Shown: in pieces, positions 8,549 to 17,589 of the stretch
Numbering within the stretch: the first letter of the stretch is position 1
Layout: each line of letters opens with the position of its first letter
NCBI GenBank assembly: GCA_002720865.1
Contig: PBIO01000011.1
Location: 186,001-250,000 of the forward strand
DNA: 64,000 bases
Origin: Halobacteriovorax sp.
Lineage (GTDB): Bacteria; Bdellovibrionota; Bacteriovoracia; Bacteriovoracales; Bacteriovoracaceae
Direction of reading: 5' to 3'
Made by a program: the position numbers and the translations under genes
Notes under the pieces: generated by a model
What the model was told of the DNA's origin: nothing
Database searches by the model: none
Seen by the model: only the letters and a program-made list of their open reading frames with translations

Positions 8549-9607
8549 ATGAAAACACTTTTATTATTTGTATCTTTATTTACTTTAATTTCATGTAGCA
8601 CGATCGACAAAGATCGTTACCCAGCAAGCTTTGGACGAGACTTATCTGGAACCTATCTTGGGGTGGCTGATTATAAGCTATTTCATAAGGGACCAAATAA
8701 TGCGGCCACAAGACTTTATTTGCACCCTATTAAAGGTGAGAAAGAAAGTTACTATGCTCTTGTTCATGAGTATGTGAACCTCCTTAATATGTTCCCTGAG
8801 TATGTTGCTGCTGCAAAAGCTCCAGGACTTAATAAGCTTATCGGTTATCTAAAAAAGATTACGGCCAAGCTAGAGGTTATGAAAGTTGTCCCAACTGGAA
8901 CTGAAGGTACCTTTAATATGTACGAAGTTAGAGTTGATGGCGAAAGCTTAACTCATGTACCAACTGATAAACCAAGACAGCTAGTTTTAAGTGATAAGCA
9001 AGAATTAGAGCATCCTCTTGAAGGAGCTATCATTACTTCAAATGGAGGTAAGGGACAGCCAAAAGAGATCTTCTTCCCAGCTGATAGAGATAAAAAGTAC
9101 AATGGGCTTCAATACACCCTAGCTAATTTTACTTATAAAGCTTTTAAGCTTGATTCAACTTGGAGAAAGTCATTTCTTCCAGGACCATATCTTTCTGCTT
9201 ACGGAAGACTTAACGATACTGTTTTAGAGCTTAGCCTAGAAGGCGGAAAACAGATGACAAACTTCATTATCAATCCAGAAATGAAAGATAAGTCTAGTTG
9301 GCGAAGAAAGAAAATGTTCACAAATAAAAAGAGTGCCTTCTTAGAAGGTGATTATGAAATGATTGAACCAGCAGAAGGAATGTTTTTGCTAAGAGAAATC
9401 AGCTCAAATAAAAAGACGAATAAAGTATTAGAAGGAAGAATTGGTTTATTTGTAGATATCTTTGATGCCACAAAAGCACTTAACCAAGATGTGGTTGAAC
9501 TAATCTTTGTAGATCCAGCCAATCCAAAAGACTTCCTTATGTACTACGAGCACCCAGACAATGGTGAAGGTACTGGAGAAGTGGAAGCGGAAGAAGAAAA
9601 AGAATAA
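8549..9607 (+). CDS. Lipoprotein of unknown function
   Basis: A 352-residue protein with a lipobox (FTLISCS, Cys about residue 17) and a strong AGGTAGGAG site before the ATG. No known domain is recognised. The C-terminus is an acidic tail rich in Glu. It is followed after 13 bp by a second secreted protein with a comparable layout (an IFF[VP]-containing segment in each), so the two form an operon and may be distant paralogues. The divergent neighbour is the peroxidase lipoprotein; a shared envelope function is possible but unproven. Confidence 0.7.
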   Translation: MKTLLLFVSLFTLISCSTIDKDRYPASFGRDLSGTYLGVADYKLFHKGPNNAATRLYLHPIKGEKESYYALVHEYVNLLNMFPEYVAAAKAPGLNKLIGYLKKITAKLEVMKVVPTGTEGTFNMYEVRVDGESLTHVPTDKPRQLVLSDKQELEHPLEGAIITSNGGKGQPKEIFFPADRDKKYNGLQYTLANFTYKAFKLDSTWRKSFLPGPYLSAYGRLNDTVLELSLEGGKQMTNFIINPEMKDKSSWRRKKMFTNKKSAFLEGDYEMIEPAEGMFLLREISSNKKTNKVLEGRIGLFVDIFDATKALNQDVVELIFVDPANPKDFLMYYEHPDNGEGTGEVEAEEEKE

Positions 9608-9620
9608 ATAAGGAACAAGT

Positions 9621-10592
9621 ATGAAAAACTTAGTTGTATTTCTTCTTACTTTTAGTCTTTCTTTTCCCCTTCTTGCGGCAAAATATAAGCTGCCAAAGAA
9701 TTATCAAAAGTTAGACGGCTGTGAAAAACAAAAGCTACTGTGGAATCATGTGGAAAAAACAAAGCATGATAAACTACCTGGCTTTAGTGGCATGGGAGTA
9801 TTAAAACTACTCGCCATGTCTGTTCAGGCCATGAGAAAGAAGAAAAATTATGACTCTGATGTCGCCCCAAAGGGATGGAAGAAATATCTCCACCGAAGAG
9901 GCTCCGTGGCAAAGGTTAAAATTGTCCCTACTCCAGGTCATACCTATACAGGGGCTTTTCAAGGGGTCAGCTGCGGTCTTATCCGTCTTAGCCTTACCTA
10001 CAAGCCCACAAAGAAAAAACGTGATGTGGCACCTGGTCTGGCCCTTAAAGTCTTAAGAGACGATATGCCAAGTGCCAATGTCTCAGCTCTTTATAGACTC
10101 GAAGGTCAAGAAAAAGACTATAACTTCTTTGCCAACCCTCTATCTAATATCGTCCCAATCGGAAATGATATCGGTTTAAAACTTGTGCATGCAATTTTTA
10201 AAAGAGTGACGGACTACCCAGAAGAACTCCTTGTGAATGACTTCGCAGCTTTTACTTCCTCTGGAAAAAAAGAAGCTGCTCCTAAATCTCCAAGGCAGAT
10301 CTTCTTCGTACCTAATCCGAAGTTAAAGATGAAGTCCTATAAGCATGATGTTCGAGAAGACTTTCATAAAATTAAAGAAGGTACCCTTCTTTACAGTGTC
10401 TATGCTGTTGATGATAAGTACAACGGCTTTGATTATTATAACTACGAGAAAAAAGATATCTCGAAGTTTTTAAAAGACTCTGTAAAAGTAGCTGATATCA
10501 TCACTACTTCTAGTTTTATCTCTTCTGAATTTGGAGATACTGGAATCTTCTTTAAGCATGAAATGCGTCCAGAAAATAAAAAAAGTAAATAA
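9621..10592 (+). CDS. Secreted protein of unknown function
   Basis: A Sec signal peptide (MKNLVVFLLTFSLSFPLLAAK) leads a 323-residue basic protein without a recognised domain. An AGGAA site precedes the ATG. The segment RQIFFVPNPKLK resembles KEIFFPADRDKK in the upstream lipoprotein, which hints at common ancestry. It is the second gene of the operon and ends 3 bp before a convergent MBL-fold gene. No enzyme motif was seen. Confidence 0.7.
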   Translation: MKNLVVFLLTFSLSFPLLAAKYKLPKNYQKLDGCEKQKLLWNHVEKTKHDKLPGFSGMGVLKLLAMSVQAMRKKKNYDSDVAPKGWKKYLHRRGSVAKVKIVPTPGHTYTGAFQGVSCGLIRLSLTYKPTKKKRDVAPGLALKVLRDDMPSANVSALYRLEGQEKDYNFFANPLSNIVPIGNDIGLKLVHAIFKRVTDYPEELLVNDFAAFTSSGKKEAAPKSPRQIFFVPNPKLKMKSYKHDVREDFHKIKEGTLLYSVYAVDDKYNGFDYYNYEKKDISKFLKDSVKVADIITTSSFISSEFGDTGIFFKHEMRPENKKSK

Positions 10593-10595
10593 GTT

Positions 10596-11417
10596 CTAAT
10601 TGATACTAAGTGGAAGTTTTCCTTCGGGAAAGCTTCCTAGTGTCGGATAAAAAGGCATCTTTCTAAGTTTCTTTTCAAAATCTATAAAAAAATTATCATT
10701 ATGTACTGGATAGACTTTCTTAGCTTTGATTTTAGCAATCAGCTTTTCTTTTAATTCATCGATATTTTTACTTGTTAGCCCGACAATAAGAAGATCTATT
10801 TCCCCGAAGGCCGGATACTCTCTTGGAATAGCCGTTGGATGAAAAAGAATCTTCTTTTCCTTATGCTTTAAAAAGAAGCTTAGATTAGATTCCATCTTAA
10901 AATCTCTGGCCCCTGAATCTTTGCTAATCTTTGAAACTCCCCGTGCAAACTCAATATTCATCGGCAAGTTAGTATGTCTAACTTCAAAGAAGTTCACTTC
11001 AAACTGATCAAAGGAAATCGAACTCCCCTCTTTCACTACTTTAAGTTTTTTAGGCTCAATTTTATTGGCCGTTAAAATAGGAATTACATCCTTGGTTCCA
11101 TAAACTAGGGCCTTAGGGTTTAACCTCATTACTTCTGGTAGATCTAAAACATGATCATAGTGAGTGTGAGAAATAAAAATCACGGTCTTTTTATCGGAAG
11201 GCCCAAAGTACTTCTTCACTCGCTCCTTATTGGACTCAACCTTTGAATTAAAAAGCACCTTATGAAGGGGCACCCGTGTGACAAAAGGATCCACGATCAA
11301 CCTGGTCTTCTCGTCCTCAAATAGCAAACAAGTGGCCCCAAACCACTTCATATCTAAGGCGAAGGAGTTTGAAATCATCATTAAAATGAAAAGGGCAAAG
11401 GCAATCAACTTTGGCAT
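10596..11417 (-). CDS. Secreted MBL-fold metallo-hydrolase, UlaG/RomA-like
   Basis: After a signal peptide (residues 1-20), the metallo-beta-lactamase core shows FISHTHYDH (HxHxDH, about residue 95). The order resembles UlaG- and NAPE-PLD-like hydrolases: a short WFGATCLL start, a FHPTAIPREY segment and a final PVHND. It probably acts in the periplasm on a phosphoester or lipid-like bond; the substrate is unknown. It converges on the 9621-10592 gene. Confidence 0.8.
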   Translation of the reverse strand: MPKLIAFALFILMMISNSFALDMKWFGATCLLFEDEKTRLIVDPFVTRVPLHKVLFNSKVESNKERVKKYFGPSDKKTVIFISHTHYDHVLDLPEVMRLNPKALVYGTKDVIPILTANKIEPKKLKVVKEGSSISFDQFEVNFFEVRHTNLPMNIEFARGVSKISKDSGARDFKMESNLSFFLKHKEKKILFHPTAIPREYPAFGEIDLLIVGLTSKNIDELKEKLIAKIKAKKVYPVHNDNFFIDFEKKLRKMPFYPTLGSFPEGKLPLSIN

Positions 11418-11598
11418 AAGAGCATCTTAGCACCAAAATTCACTCTATCCATCCCAAGACATAACTCACTGAAATCACTATAAGTATTAGCCAAAAACCT
11501 TTAATCCTAACTATTTCCTAACGATATTTCATAATTCCTAACAGGCCGTCCCAATTAGTCTTTGGTAAAAATAAGATGTCTTTTAAACGGAGGAACAA

Positions 11599-11679
11599 AT
11601 GAAAGACCTATTACATAACCTATTTCTATCAAGCTCTATTATCTTTTTCCTTTATAGCTTTGGTGTTTTGGCGGTCTAA
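11599..11679 (+). CDS. 26-residue hydrophobic peptide
   Basis: The ORF has a strong GGAGG at 5 nt before its ATG. It encodes a short charged start (MKDLLHN) followed by one probable membrane helix (IIFFLYSFGVLAV). It lies in a 358-bp gap between genes that otherwise holds only AT-rich DNA and a weak stem-loop (11707-11726). Small one-helix peptides often tune membrane complexes, but no partner is evident. Confidence 0.45.
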   Translation: MKDLLHNLFLSSSIIFFLYSFGVLAV

Positions 11680-11775
11680 AAAAGCTGCCAAAAAAAGCTA
11701 ATTCAGATGATCTATTTCTAGGTCATTTGAGCCAAACTCGTGTTAAATTCCTCTTATTATAAATGGGAGGAAAAA

Positions 11776-12090
11776 ATGAACGACGAATCTAATATTTGCC
11801 CTAGAGAAGAAGACTTCTATCGTGAGAACGAAGAGCATCTTAAAAAACGCCGAAATAAATTAAATAAGAAAAGAGAAGAGCTAAAGGCCAATAAGGCTAA
11901 AGAGTCCCATTGGATGAAATGTCCAAAATGTGGAGACCAAATGTTTGAGCTAGAGCTCCTCGACATCATGATTGAACAGTGTGAAGGCTGCGATGGACTT
12001 TTCTTTGATAGCGGAGAACTTGAAACTCTCTTAGACATTACTGATCGTAGAGGTTTCTTCTCATCGATTAAAAGAACCTTGTACAACTAA
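11776..12090 (+). CDS. TFIIB-type zinc ribbon protein
   Basis: The start is set at 11776 behind GGGAGG, which gives 104 residues. A charged helix (about residues 1-45) is followed by a zinc ribbon, CPKCGDQMFELELLD...CEGCDGLFFDSGELE, the zf-TFIIB family pattern. Such small proteins are cytoplasmic and of unknown function. It is 12 bp upstream of the ATP-grasp gene and in the same direction, so they are probably co-transcribed with 13260-14516. Confidence 0.8.
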   Translation: MNDESNICPREEDFYRENEEHLKKRRNKLNKKREELKANKAKESHWMKCPKCGDQMFELELLDIMIEQCEGCDGLFFDSGELETLLDITDRRGFFSSIKRTLYN

Positions 12091-12102
12091 TAGCGGGAAC
12101 GA

Positions 12103-13257
12103 ATGGGAAGATGTGTTTTAATAATTGGTGTAAGAAGACAATGTTATAAAGCTGCTCTAGAACTAGGTCACGATGTGATTTTATGGAGTGATGGGGAACT
12201 TAAAAAGACGAGAAAGAAAAACCTGACTGGCTGGATTGAAGACCCCTATTGTGAAAACCTTCCCGAACTTACTGAAAATTTAATTGAACAATTAAAAAAA
12301 TTTAAAATTGATCGAGTCATCGCCAATACGGAAGAAACCGTTATTCTAGGGGCCTTGGTAAGAAAAACACTCAAACTTAAGCATCTTGCCGTAGATGTCA
12401 CAGATCGTTTTCATAATAAATGGGTGATGAAAAACTTTGCCCTTAAAAATGATATTCCCATTACTAAATATAAACTTATAGAAAACGATACAAAACCTGA
12501 AGCCTTGATCGAAGAACTTGGACTCCCCCTTGTAATTAAGCCCGTGGACTCCTCTGGTGCTCGCGACGTAAAGATTGCGAAAAATCTCGATGACGTTAAA
12601 TCCTTTTTGGAGACAGGTCTCCTCGCTGAAGCCTTTGTTGAAGGCTCAGAAGTTAGCGTTGAAACTTTTGTAAAAAATGGCGAGCCCATCTTTCACAATA
12701 TAACTGAGTATCTTCACCAATGGAGAAAGTCCGTCGTACCGGCCAAGTTAGAAGACTCCTTAAAGAAAAAAATCTTAGAAATAAATGATCAAGTTTTAAA
12801 AAGCTTTGGTATCGACAGAGGCATGACCCATGCCGAGTTCTATCTGACAAAAGACGGTCCGGTTTTTGGTGAGATCGCCATTAGACCTCCCGGTGGCTAC
12901 TATATGGACCTCATTCAAAAGGTCTATAATTTCGACTCTTGGAAGCTTTATATCGACCTAAGCTGTGGGGACGAACCAAAAGACTTTACTCCCAATGAAA
13001 ATGGATCCGCCGCCGTCTTCATGATGCATCCTGGAGCTGGAAAAATTCTTTCTATTAAAGGCGCTGAAGAAGTAAAAGAAAAAATAGAAAATATTTTTGA
13101 GTTTTCTCTTCGAAGAGAAGTTGGTGACATTATTTTACCCCACGAAAGTACAAGTAACGAAGTTGGGCATATTTTATTTTGGTCACCAAATAGAGAGCAA
13201 CTTAATAAAGATTTAGAATATATTGAATCAACCTTAACCATAGAAGTTGGGCAGTAA
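12103..13257 (+). CDS. ATP-grasp domain protein
   Basis: The 384-residue protein has a Rossmann-like start (VLIIGVRRQCYKAALELG), then the ATP-grasp core: a lysine strand VIKPVDSSGARDV (about residues 140-155), the hinge EAFVEGSEVSVE (about 182-195) and the Mg-binding FGEIAIRPPGG (about 250-262). It is closest in style to the PurK/biotin-carboxylase-like or carbamoyl-phosphate-synthase-like ligases that join a carboxylate to an amine. The acceptor is unknown. It stands in an operon between the zinc-ribbon and CNNM genes. Confidence 0.8.
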   Translation: MGRCVLIIGVRRQCYKAALELGHDVILWSDGELKKTRKKNLTGWIEDPYCENLPELTENLIEQLKKFKIDRVIANTEETVILGALVRKTLKLKHLAVDVTDRFHNKWVMKNFALKNDIPITKYKLIENDTKPEALIEELGLPLVIKPVDSSGARDVKIAKNLDDVKSFLETGLLAEAFVEGSEVSVETFVKNGEPIFHNITEYLHQWRKSVVPAKLEDSLKKKILEINDQVLKSFGIDRGMTHAEFYLTKDGPVFGEIAIRPPGGYYMDLIQKVYNFDSWKLYIDLSCGDEPKDFTPNENGSAAVFMMHPGAGKILSIKGAEEVKEKIENIFEFSLRREVGDIILPHESTSNEVGHILFWSPNREQLNKDLEYIESTLTIEVGQ

Positions 13258-13259
13258 AT

Positions 13260-14516
13260 ATGGACCCGTTTAGTTATATCGTTATCGTTATCCTTTGCTT
13301 AGTGCTCTCGGCCTTCTTTTCAGGAAGTGAGACGGCCCTATTAAGACTTACTAAAGACAAAGTCGATAGTGATCTTGAAAAATCAAGCAACCTCTCCATC
13401 ATGGCCGCTAAAGAGCTAATAAAAACACCCGCAAAACTCCTTGTGACCATTTTACTTGGAAACAATGTGGTTAATATCCTTGGAGCTTCTTGTGCCTCGG
13501 CCCTAGGGGTTTACTACTTTGGGGAGCAAAAAGGACTTATCATCTCAACCATCGGAATGACCTTAGTTGTCCTTATCTTTTCAGAAATCCTTCCTAAGTC
13601 CGTGGCCGCAAAAAACCCGGGGAAGCTAGGATACTTCTGCTCTCTTCCCTTATTTCTTATCCATAAAGCCTCTACTCCTATTCACTTTGTTTACGAAAGA
13701 ACCATTGATCCACTGGTTAGACTAATTGCGGGTAAACAAAACGAAGGTCCTCAATCAAGTACAGCAGAGGCCATCATGAAACTTGCGGAAGGATTAAAAA
13801 GCCGAAAAGGAGATGGAACCCCTATTCCAATTATTGGCTCCGCCGCTGCGGCAGCTTCCCTCTACGCAGAAGATATTCTCATCTCAAGGGCAGAAATCTT
13901 CGCCCTAGAAGAGCATACCTCGATCCAAGAAGCAGAGAAAAAGCTTGGTAAGTCTCGTTACACCAGGGCCATCGTCTATCAAGACACATTAGATAAAGTC
14001 CTTGGCATCATTCACCTAAAAGACTTAGTTCGTGCCAATAACTCTGAAGAGCTTGAAAAGAAAAAAACAATCAACGACATTATTAAGCCTGTTCTTTTTG
14101 TGCCAGGAAAGATGCCCATACTCTCCCTACTTCCGCGTATGCAAAAAGGACTTATCCATACGGCCGTGGTCCAAGACGCCTTTGGGATCACCAAGGGCAT
14201 GATCACTCAAGAAGATATCCTCGAAGAAATTGTAGGAGAAATCAGAGATGAGTTCGACACGGACGAGCTAAAGCGAATCAAAAAAATCACCCCAGAAAAA
14301 TACGAAGTCCTTGGAAAACTCTCCCTCCACGACTTTAACCGCGAAACCGGCTGGAACCTTTCAGGAGAAAGAGGCGAAAGCATCAGCGAAATCCTCTTCA
14401 CCGAACTAGGCCGCACCCCCAAAAAGGACGACGCCATCACCATCGATGACTACTCCCTAAAGGTCCTCGACATGTCCGGAAAACGCCTTGCGAGAATTGA
14501 AATTATTAAGAATTAA
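13260..14516 (+). CDS. CNNM/CorC-HlyC family membrane protein
   Basis: Residues 1-190 are a CNNM (DUF21) transmembrane domain with about three to four membrane helices and the FFSGSETALL start. A tandem CBS pair follows (about 215-330, with HLKDLV and QEDILEEIVGEI), then a CorC/HlyC-type C-terminal domain (about 340-418, HDFNRETGWNL and VLDMSGKRLARIEI). Family members handle Mg2+ or Co2+ at the inner membrane, with CBS domains sensing nucleotides. The start lies 2 bp after the ATP-grasp stop. Confidence 0.9.
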   Translation: MDPFSYIVIVILCLVLSAFFSGSETALLRLTKDKVDSDLEKSSNLSIMAAKELIKTPAKLLVTILLGNNVVNILGASCASALGVYYFGEQKGLIISTIGMTLVVLIFSEILPKSVAAKNPGKLGYFCSLPLFLIHKASTPIHFVYERTIDPLVRLIAGKQNEGPQSSTAEAIMKLAEGLKSRKGDGTPIPIIGSAAAAASLYAEDILISRAEIFALEEHTSIQEAEKKLGKSRYTRAIVYQDTLDKVLGIIHLKDLVRANNSEELEKKKTINDIIKPVLFVPGKMPILSLLPRMQKGLIHTAVVQDAFGITKGMITQEDILEEIVGEIRDEFDTDELKRIKKITPEKYEVLGKLSLHDFNRETGWNLSGERGESISEILFTELGRTPKKDDAITIDDYSLKVLDMSGKRLARIEIIKN

Positions 14517-15291
14517 GTTTTTCTAGCTCCGAGAGATAGCTTTTATACAGATTACAAAGGGGTACCCATATTGAGTTGGCTCTTTTAACCGGAGCCACTT
14601 CTAACTCAAACTTTTTTAAATCATCGGGAATCCCTTCATAAAGATCCACCATCGTTTTTTGATTATTTAATTCGTAGGGATATAACTCTTGAACTTTTTC
14701 CACCACCTCAGCGAGTGGAACTTTTTGACTAATAAGATTGCTGGCGTACTTTGATGCCTTTCTTGCTTCATTAATTCGCCATTCAAGTTTTTCTATCTCT
14801 TTAACCACATGCTCTTTTTGTCTTTCAAGCATCGTTTTTGAATTTAACAAATGCTTAAGTTCAATCTGGAAGGTTGGTGATACTTTTCCCATTTCACTTG
14901 TGAGCATACTCTCTAGTTTATGAGAGTAAACATCCACAAAGTGATAAAGAAATAAAAAGGTTCCAAGCCCTCCGGCCACGGGTCTTATATCAGTTGAAAC
15001 TAAACTTGATACAATTTCATGGAGCCCTATACGTGTTAAATGATAAATAGGTACGCCAGAACTATTTTCCTTACGTAAGATCTCTTGCTCAGTGAGCTTT
15101 TCTAAAAATCTACTGATTTGTGTGTTTTGTATATTGATCGAAGGTCCTGGCAATAAGGACTCTATCCAATTGGTAAAGACTTCTAAAAAATATTTTACGT
15201 CCTTTTGTCTAAACCCCTGTTCAGAGCTGCTTGAATGAGCCGCTAAGATTGAAGTGTATAAGAATGGTTTAAATTCCTTATATTTTGACAT
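14506..15291 (-). CDS. Putative winged-helix protein with coiled coil
   Basis: A 261-residue cytoplasmic protein. Residues 50-95 read like a winged helix (TQISRFLEKLTEQEILRK, then YHLTRIGLHEI). A charged helical stretch (about 160-200) suggests dimerisation. No signal peptide and no named domain. It overlaps the end of the CNNM gene by 11 bp and sits just downstream of the Gly-rich pair, possibly in the same transcript. A regulator role is only a guess. Confidence 0.55.
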   Translation of the reverse strand: MSKYKEFKPFLYTSILAAHSSSSEQGFRQKDVKYFLEVFTNWIESLLPGPSINIQNTQISRFLEKLTEQEILRKENSSGVPIYHLTRIGLHEIVSSLVSTDIRPVAGGLGTFLFLYHFVDVYSHKLESMLTSEMGKVSPTFQIELKHLLNSKTMLERQKEHVVKEIEKLEWRINEARKASKYASNLISQKVPLAEVVEKVQELYPYELNNQKTMVDLYEGIPDDLKKFELEVAPVKRANSIWVPLCNLYKSYLSELEKLNS

Positions 15292-15309
15292 GAGGAAATT
15301 TTAGCATCC

Positions 15310-17589
15310 CTAATTTAATTCGTCAGATTTCTTTGATTTTTTAAACTGGGTCACAAGATACTTGGGAAACTCTAAGCTTATAAGAGAATAAGAGATATCT
15401 CCGACACCTAGGACCGCATGTCCGGCCACATGGGCAACACTTCCATAAGAAACCAATAGCCCTCCCCCAGTCAACGCCCCAGTCGCCAAGGTCATTCCTT
15501 TCATTGCTTCATAGGCCATGGCTCCTCCAGCATAGACCGTGGAACCGATAGCCCCCCCAGCGATTGTCACTCCAGCTCCTGTCGTACCAATAAGAGAAGT
15601 TCCGAGGGCTGCTGTTTTTCCAATTCCCCAATACGCTGCCGATGAGGCCGTCCCTAGAGTCGCGATGCTCGCTCCCGTCAGTGCCCCTGCCGTTGGAGCT
15701 ATAATATAAGTAATAGGTTTTCCAAGCCAAGTAAGACCCGAGGCCGTATAGCCGGCCCCAAGAATAGAATACTTTGAGAGTTTACTGGCCGCAAAACTAC
15801 TGGCCCTAATAAATTTTTCAGAAGTATAACCTATCGCTTTAGTTGTATGACCAGTTCCCGAAATAGCCCAGCTCCCAGAGTAGGCCGACGCATACTGAAC
15901 ACCACTGGCCAGTTTTCCCGTTCCTAAAACAGACCAATTCGTTAAAAATGCTGCTGGATAAGAGAAAGCCTTAGTGGTCAAACCATATAAATAGCCTGTC
16001 CCTTGAACGACTCTTCCTGACGAATAGAGACCTCCTTTAACTAGCTTGCCTAAACCTTTTTGAGCATATTCGCCCGTATAACCAAGAGCGCGAGTCGCAG
16101 CAAAAGCAGGATACTTTATTGCCTTTACTCCATATCCTCCTATTTTTCCTCCAAGATACTCAGAACTAGCGAGGGCCACGGCACCAACACCTGAAACAGC
16201 AGGAACAATCACATCACCAATCGTTTGAGTTGAATCGATCACCACCTCTGTTCCTATAAGAGCGGTAGAGGCCGCTGAACTTAAGATAAGACTTGAGGGA
16301 TAAATAACAGCATTATTAACTCCTAGTCCAAGCATACTGACCGTAGATAAAGTCGCTGGCTTTAAAAAAGAGTCATAGAAAATCGCCTTAGTTAAAATTC
16401 CAGTCGATTTAAAAATTCCAGTAACTAAACCAATAATTCCAAAGTCTTCTTCAAAAGAGTTATCCATCTTTCTTTTGTTCTCACTCCAATCACTTCCAAA
16501 ATTTGAAAATGAATTAGAAAGAGTATTTAACAGTGGTCCGTTGATTTTATCCCTTATTTTCTTTGATCTAGTAATTCCTTTTTTATAATTTGGAATTAAT
16601 TTCTTTGAATACTTATCATCAAACCTTTTAAAACCCTTATAAGTAAAAGATGTACCAATGCTCTTTCCTGCTAAATCAAAATGCCTCTTTGAAGAGCTTG
16701 TTAAAGTATCATCAACTTGATGGGAAATGTTGTCCAAGCTACTAAGGAGCTTTCTAGAGCTCTCCTTCATCGATTTATTAAAACTTTCACCATCAATCTT
16801 TGTTAAATAAGAAAACTTATCTCCTGATTTATTTAATTCTTCGAATGTTTTCGTTCCAAAACTTTTAGATATCGAGTAGCTTTTCTTTCCCGTTTGAATG
16901 ACCCTCGTCTTCCATTTCTTAGCAGACTTTGAACTAGTCCGATTGGTTTTCTTAGCCGCTTCCTTTAAATTATCCTTAAATAAAGTCGACCGCCCCAATA
17001 GATGATTGCCAATTTTTTGAAGCCCCTTTCTTGTTTTATAGGCACTGGTTCTTCCATTTTTTAGAATATTAGAGCTAACCGATGCACTTGACTCTCTACT
17101 ACTAGACTTAATCTTCGCCACTGTCTTATCTACCTTAACGCCAACCTTTTTACTCCTATCTAAAGAAAATAAAAAAATGCTTTTTGGAGCAGACAGAGAC
17201 TTTTGAAAAAGCTCATATGCTCCTGTCTGTGATTCCCTATTCACCCTTTTAGTTAATTCCCAGGACTGGTCAAAAATCATTCCCCCAAATTTGGCGCTCC
17301 TCTTACTCCCCTTTTTAATCAAGCTAAAAGACTCACCAACATTATCAATTCCAAGTAAAAGAGACTCCTTAGAAGCACTTCCCATCATCCCAAGCCCTAA
17401 ATCCCAATAGCTTGGGGCCGCAGGAATGATTTTCACACTCGTAAAAGGAATTCGTCCCATTCCATTTTCATAGAGGTCCTTATGGGCAGAATACATATGA
17501 TGCTTAGTATACTTAAGAGGATCTTCCGCTTTCTTTGCAAAAGAATTAAAAGAAAATAATAAAAAAACTAAACCGAAAAATAATTTCAT
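15310..17589 (-). CDS. Secreted two-part protein, basic helical N-terminus and Gly/Ala-rich C-terminus
   Basis: The 759-residue protein has a signal peptide (FGLVFLLFSFNSFAKK). Residues 20-400 are very basic and helical, rich in KS and KR repeats. Residues 400-745 are a hydrophobic region of small residues with many GxG and GxxG elements spaced about 25-35 residues apart. It resembles no family I know. It shares its two-part plan and an N-terminal pattern (AHKDLYENGMGRIP... versus EEHKEMYREGWYIVP...) with the gene directly upstream, so they are paralogues. The ATG overlaps the upstream stop by 1 nt. Confidence 0.6.
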   Translation of the reverse strand: MKLFFGLVFLLFSFNSFAKKAEDPLKYTKHHMYSAHKDLYENGMGRIPFTSVKIIPAAPSYWDLGLGMMGSASKESLLLGIDNVGESFSLIKKGSKRSAKFGGMIFDQSWELTKRVNRESQTGAYELFQKSLSAPKSIFLFSLDRSKKVGVKVDKTVAKIKSSSRESSASVSSNILKNGRTSAYKTRKGLQKIGNHLLGRSTLFKDNLKEAAKKTNRTSSKSAKKWKTRVIQTGKKSYSISKSFGTKTFEELNKSGDKFSYLTKIDGESFNKSMKESSRKLLSSLDNISHQVDDTLTSSSKRHFDLAGKSIGTSFTYKGFKRFDDKYSKKLIPNYKKGITRSKKIRDKINGPLLNTLSNSFSNFGSDWSENKRKMDNSFEEDFGIIGLVTGIFKSTGILTKAIFYDSFLKPATLSTVSMLGLGVNNAVIYPSSLILSSAASTALIGTEVVIDSTQTIGDVIVPAVSGVGAVALASSEYLGGKIGGYGVKAIKYPAFAATRALGYTGEYAQKGLGKLVKGGLYSSGRVVQGTGYLYGLTTKAFSYPAAFLTNWSVLGTGKLASGVQYASAYSGSWAISGTGHTTKAIGYTSEKFIRASSFAASKLSKYSILGAGYTASGLTWLGKPITYIIAPTAGALTGASIATLGTASSAAYWGIGKTAALGTSLIGTTGAGVTIAGGAIGSTVYAGGAMAYEAMKGMTLATGALTGGGLLVSYGSVAHVAGHAVLGVGDISYSLISLEFPKYLVTQFKKSKKSDELN

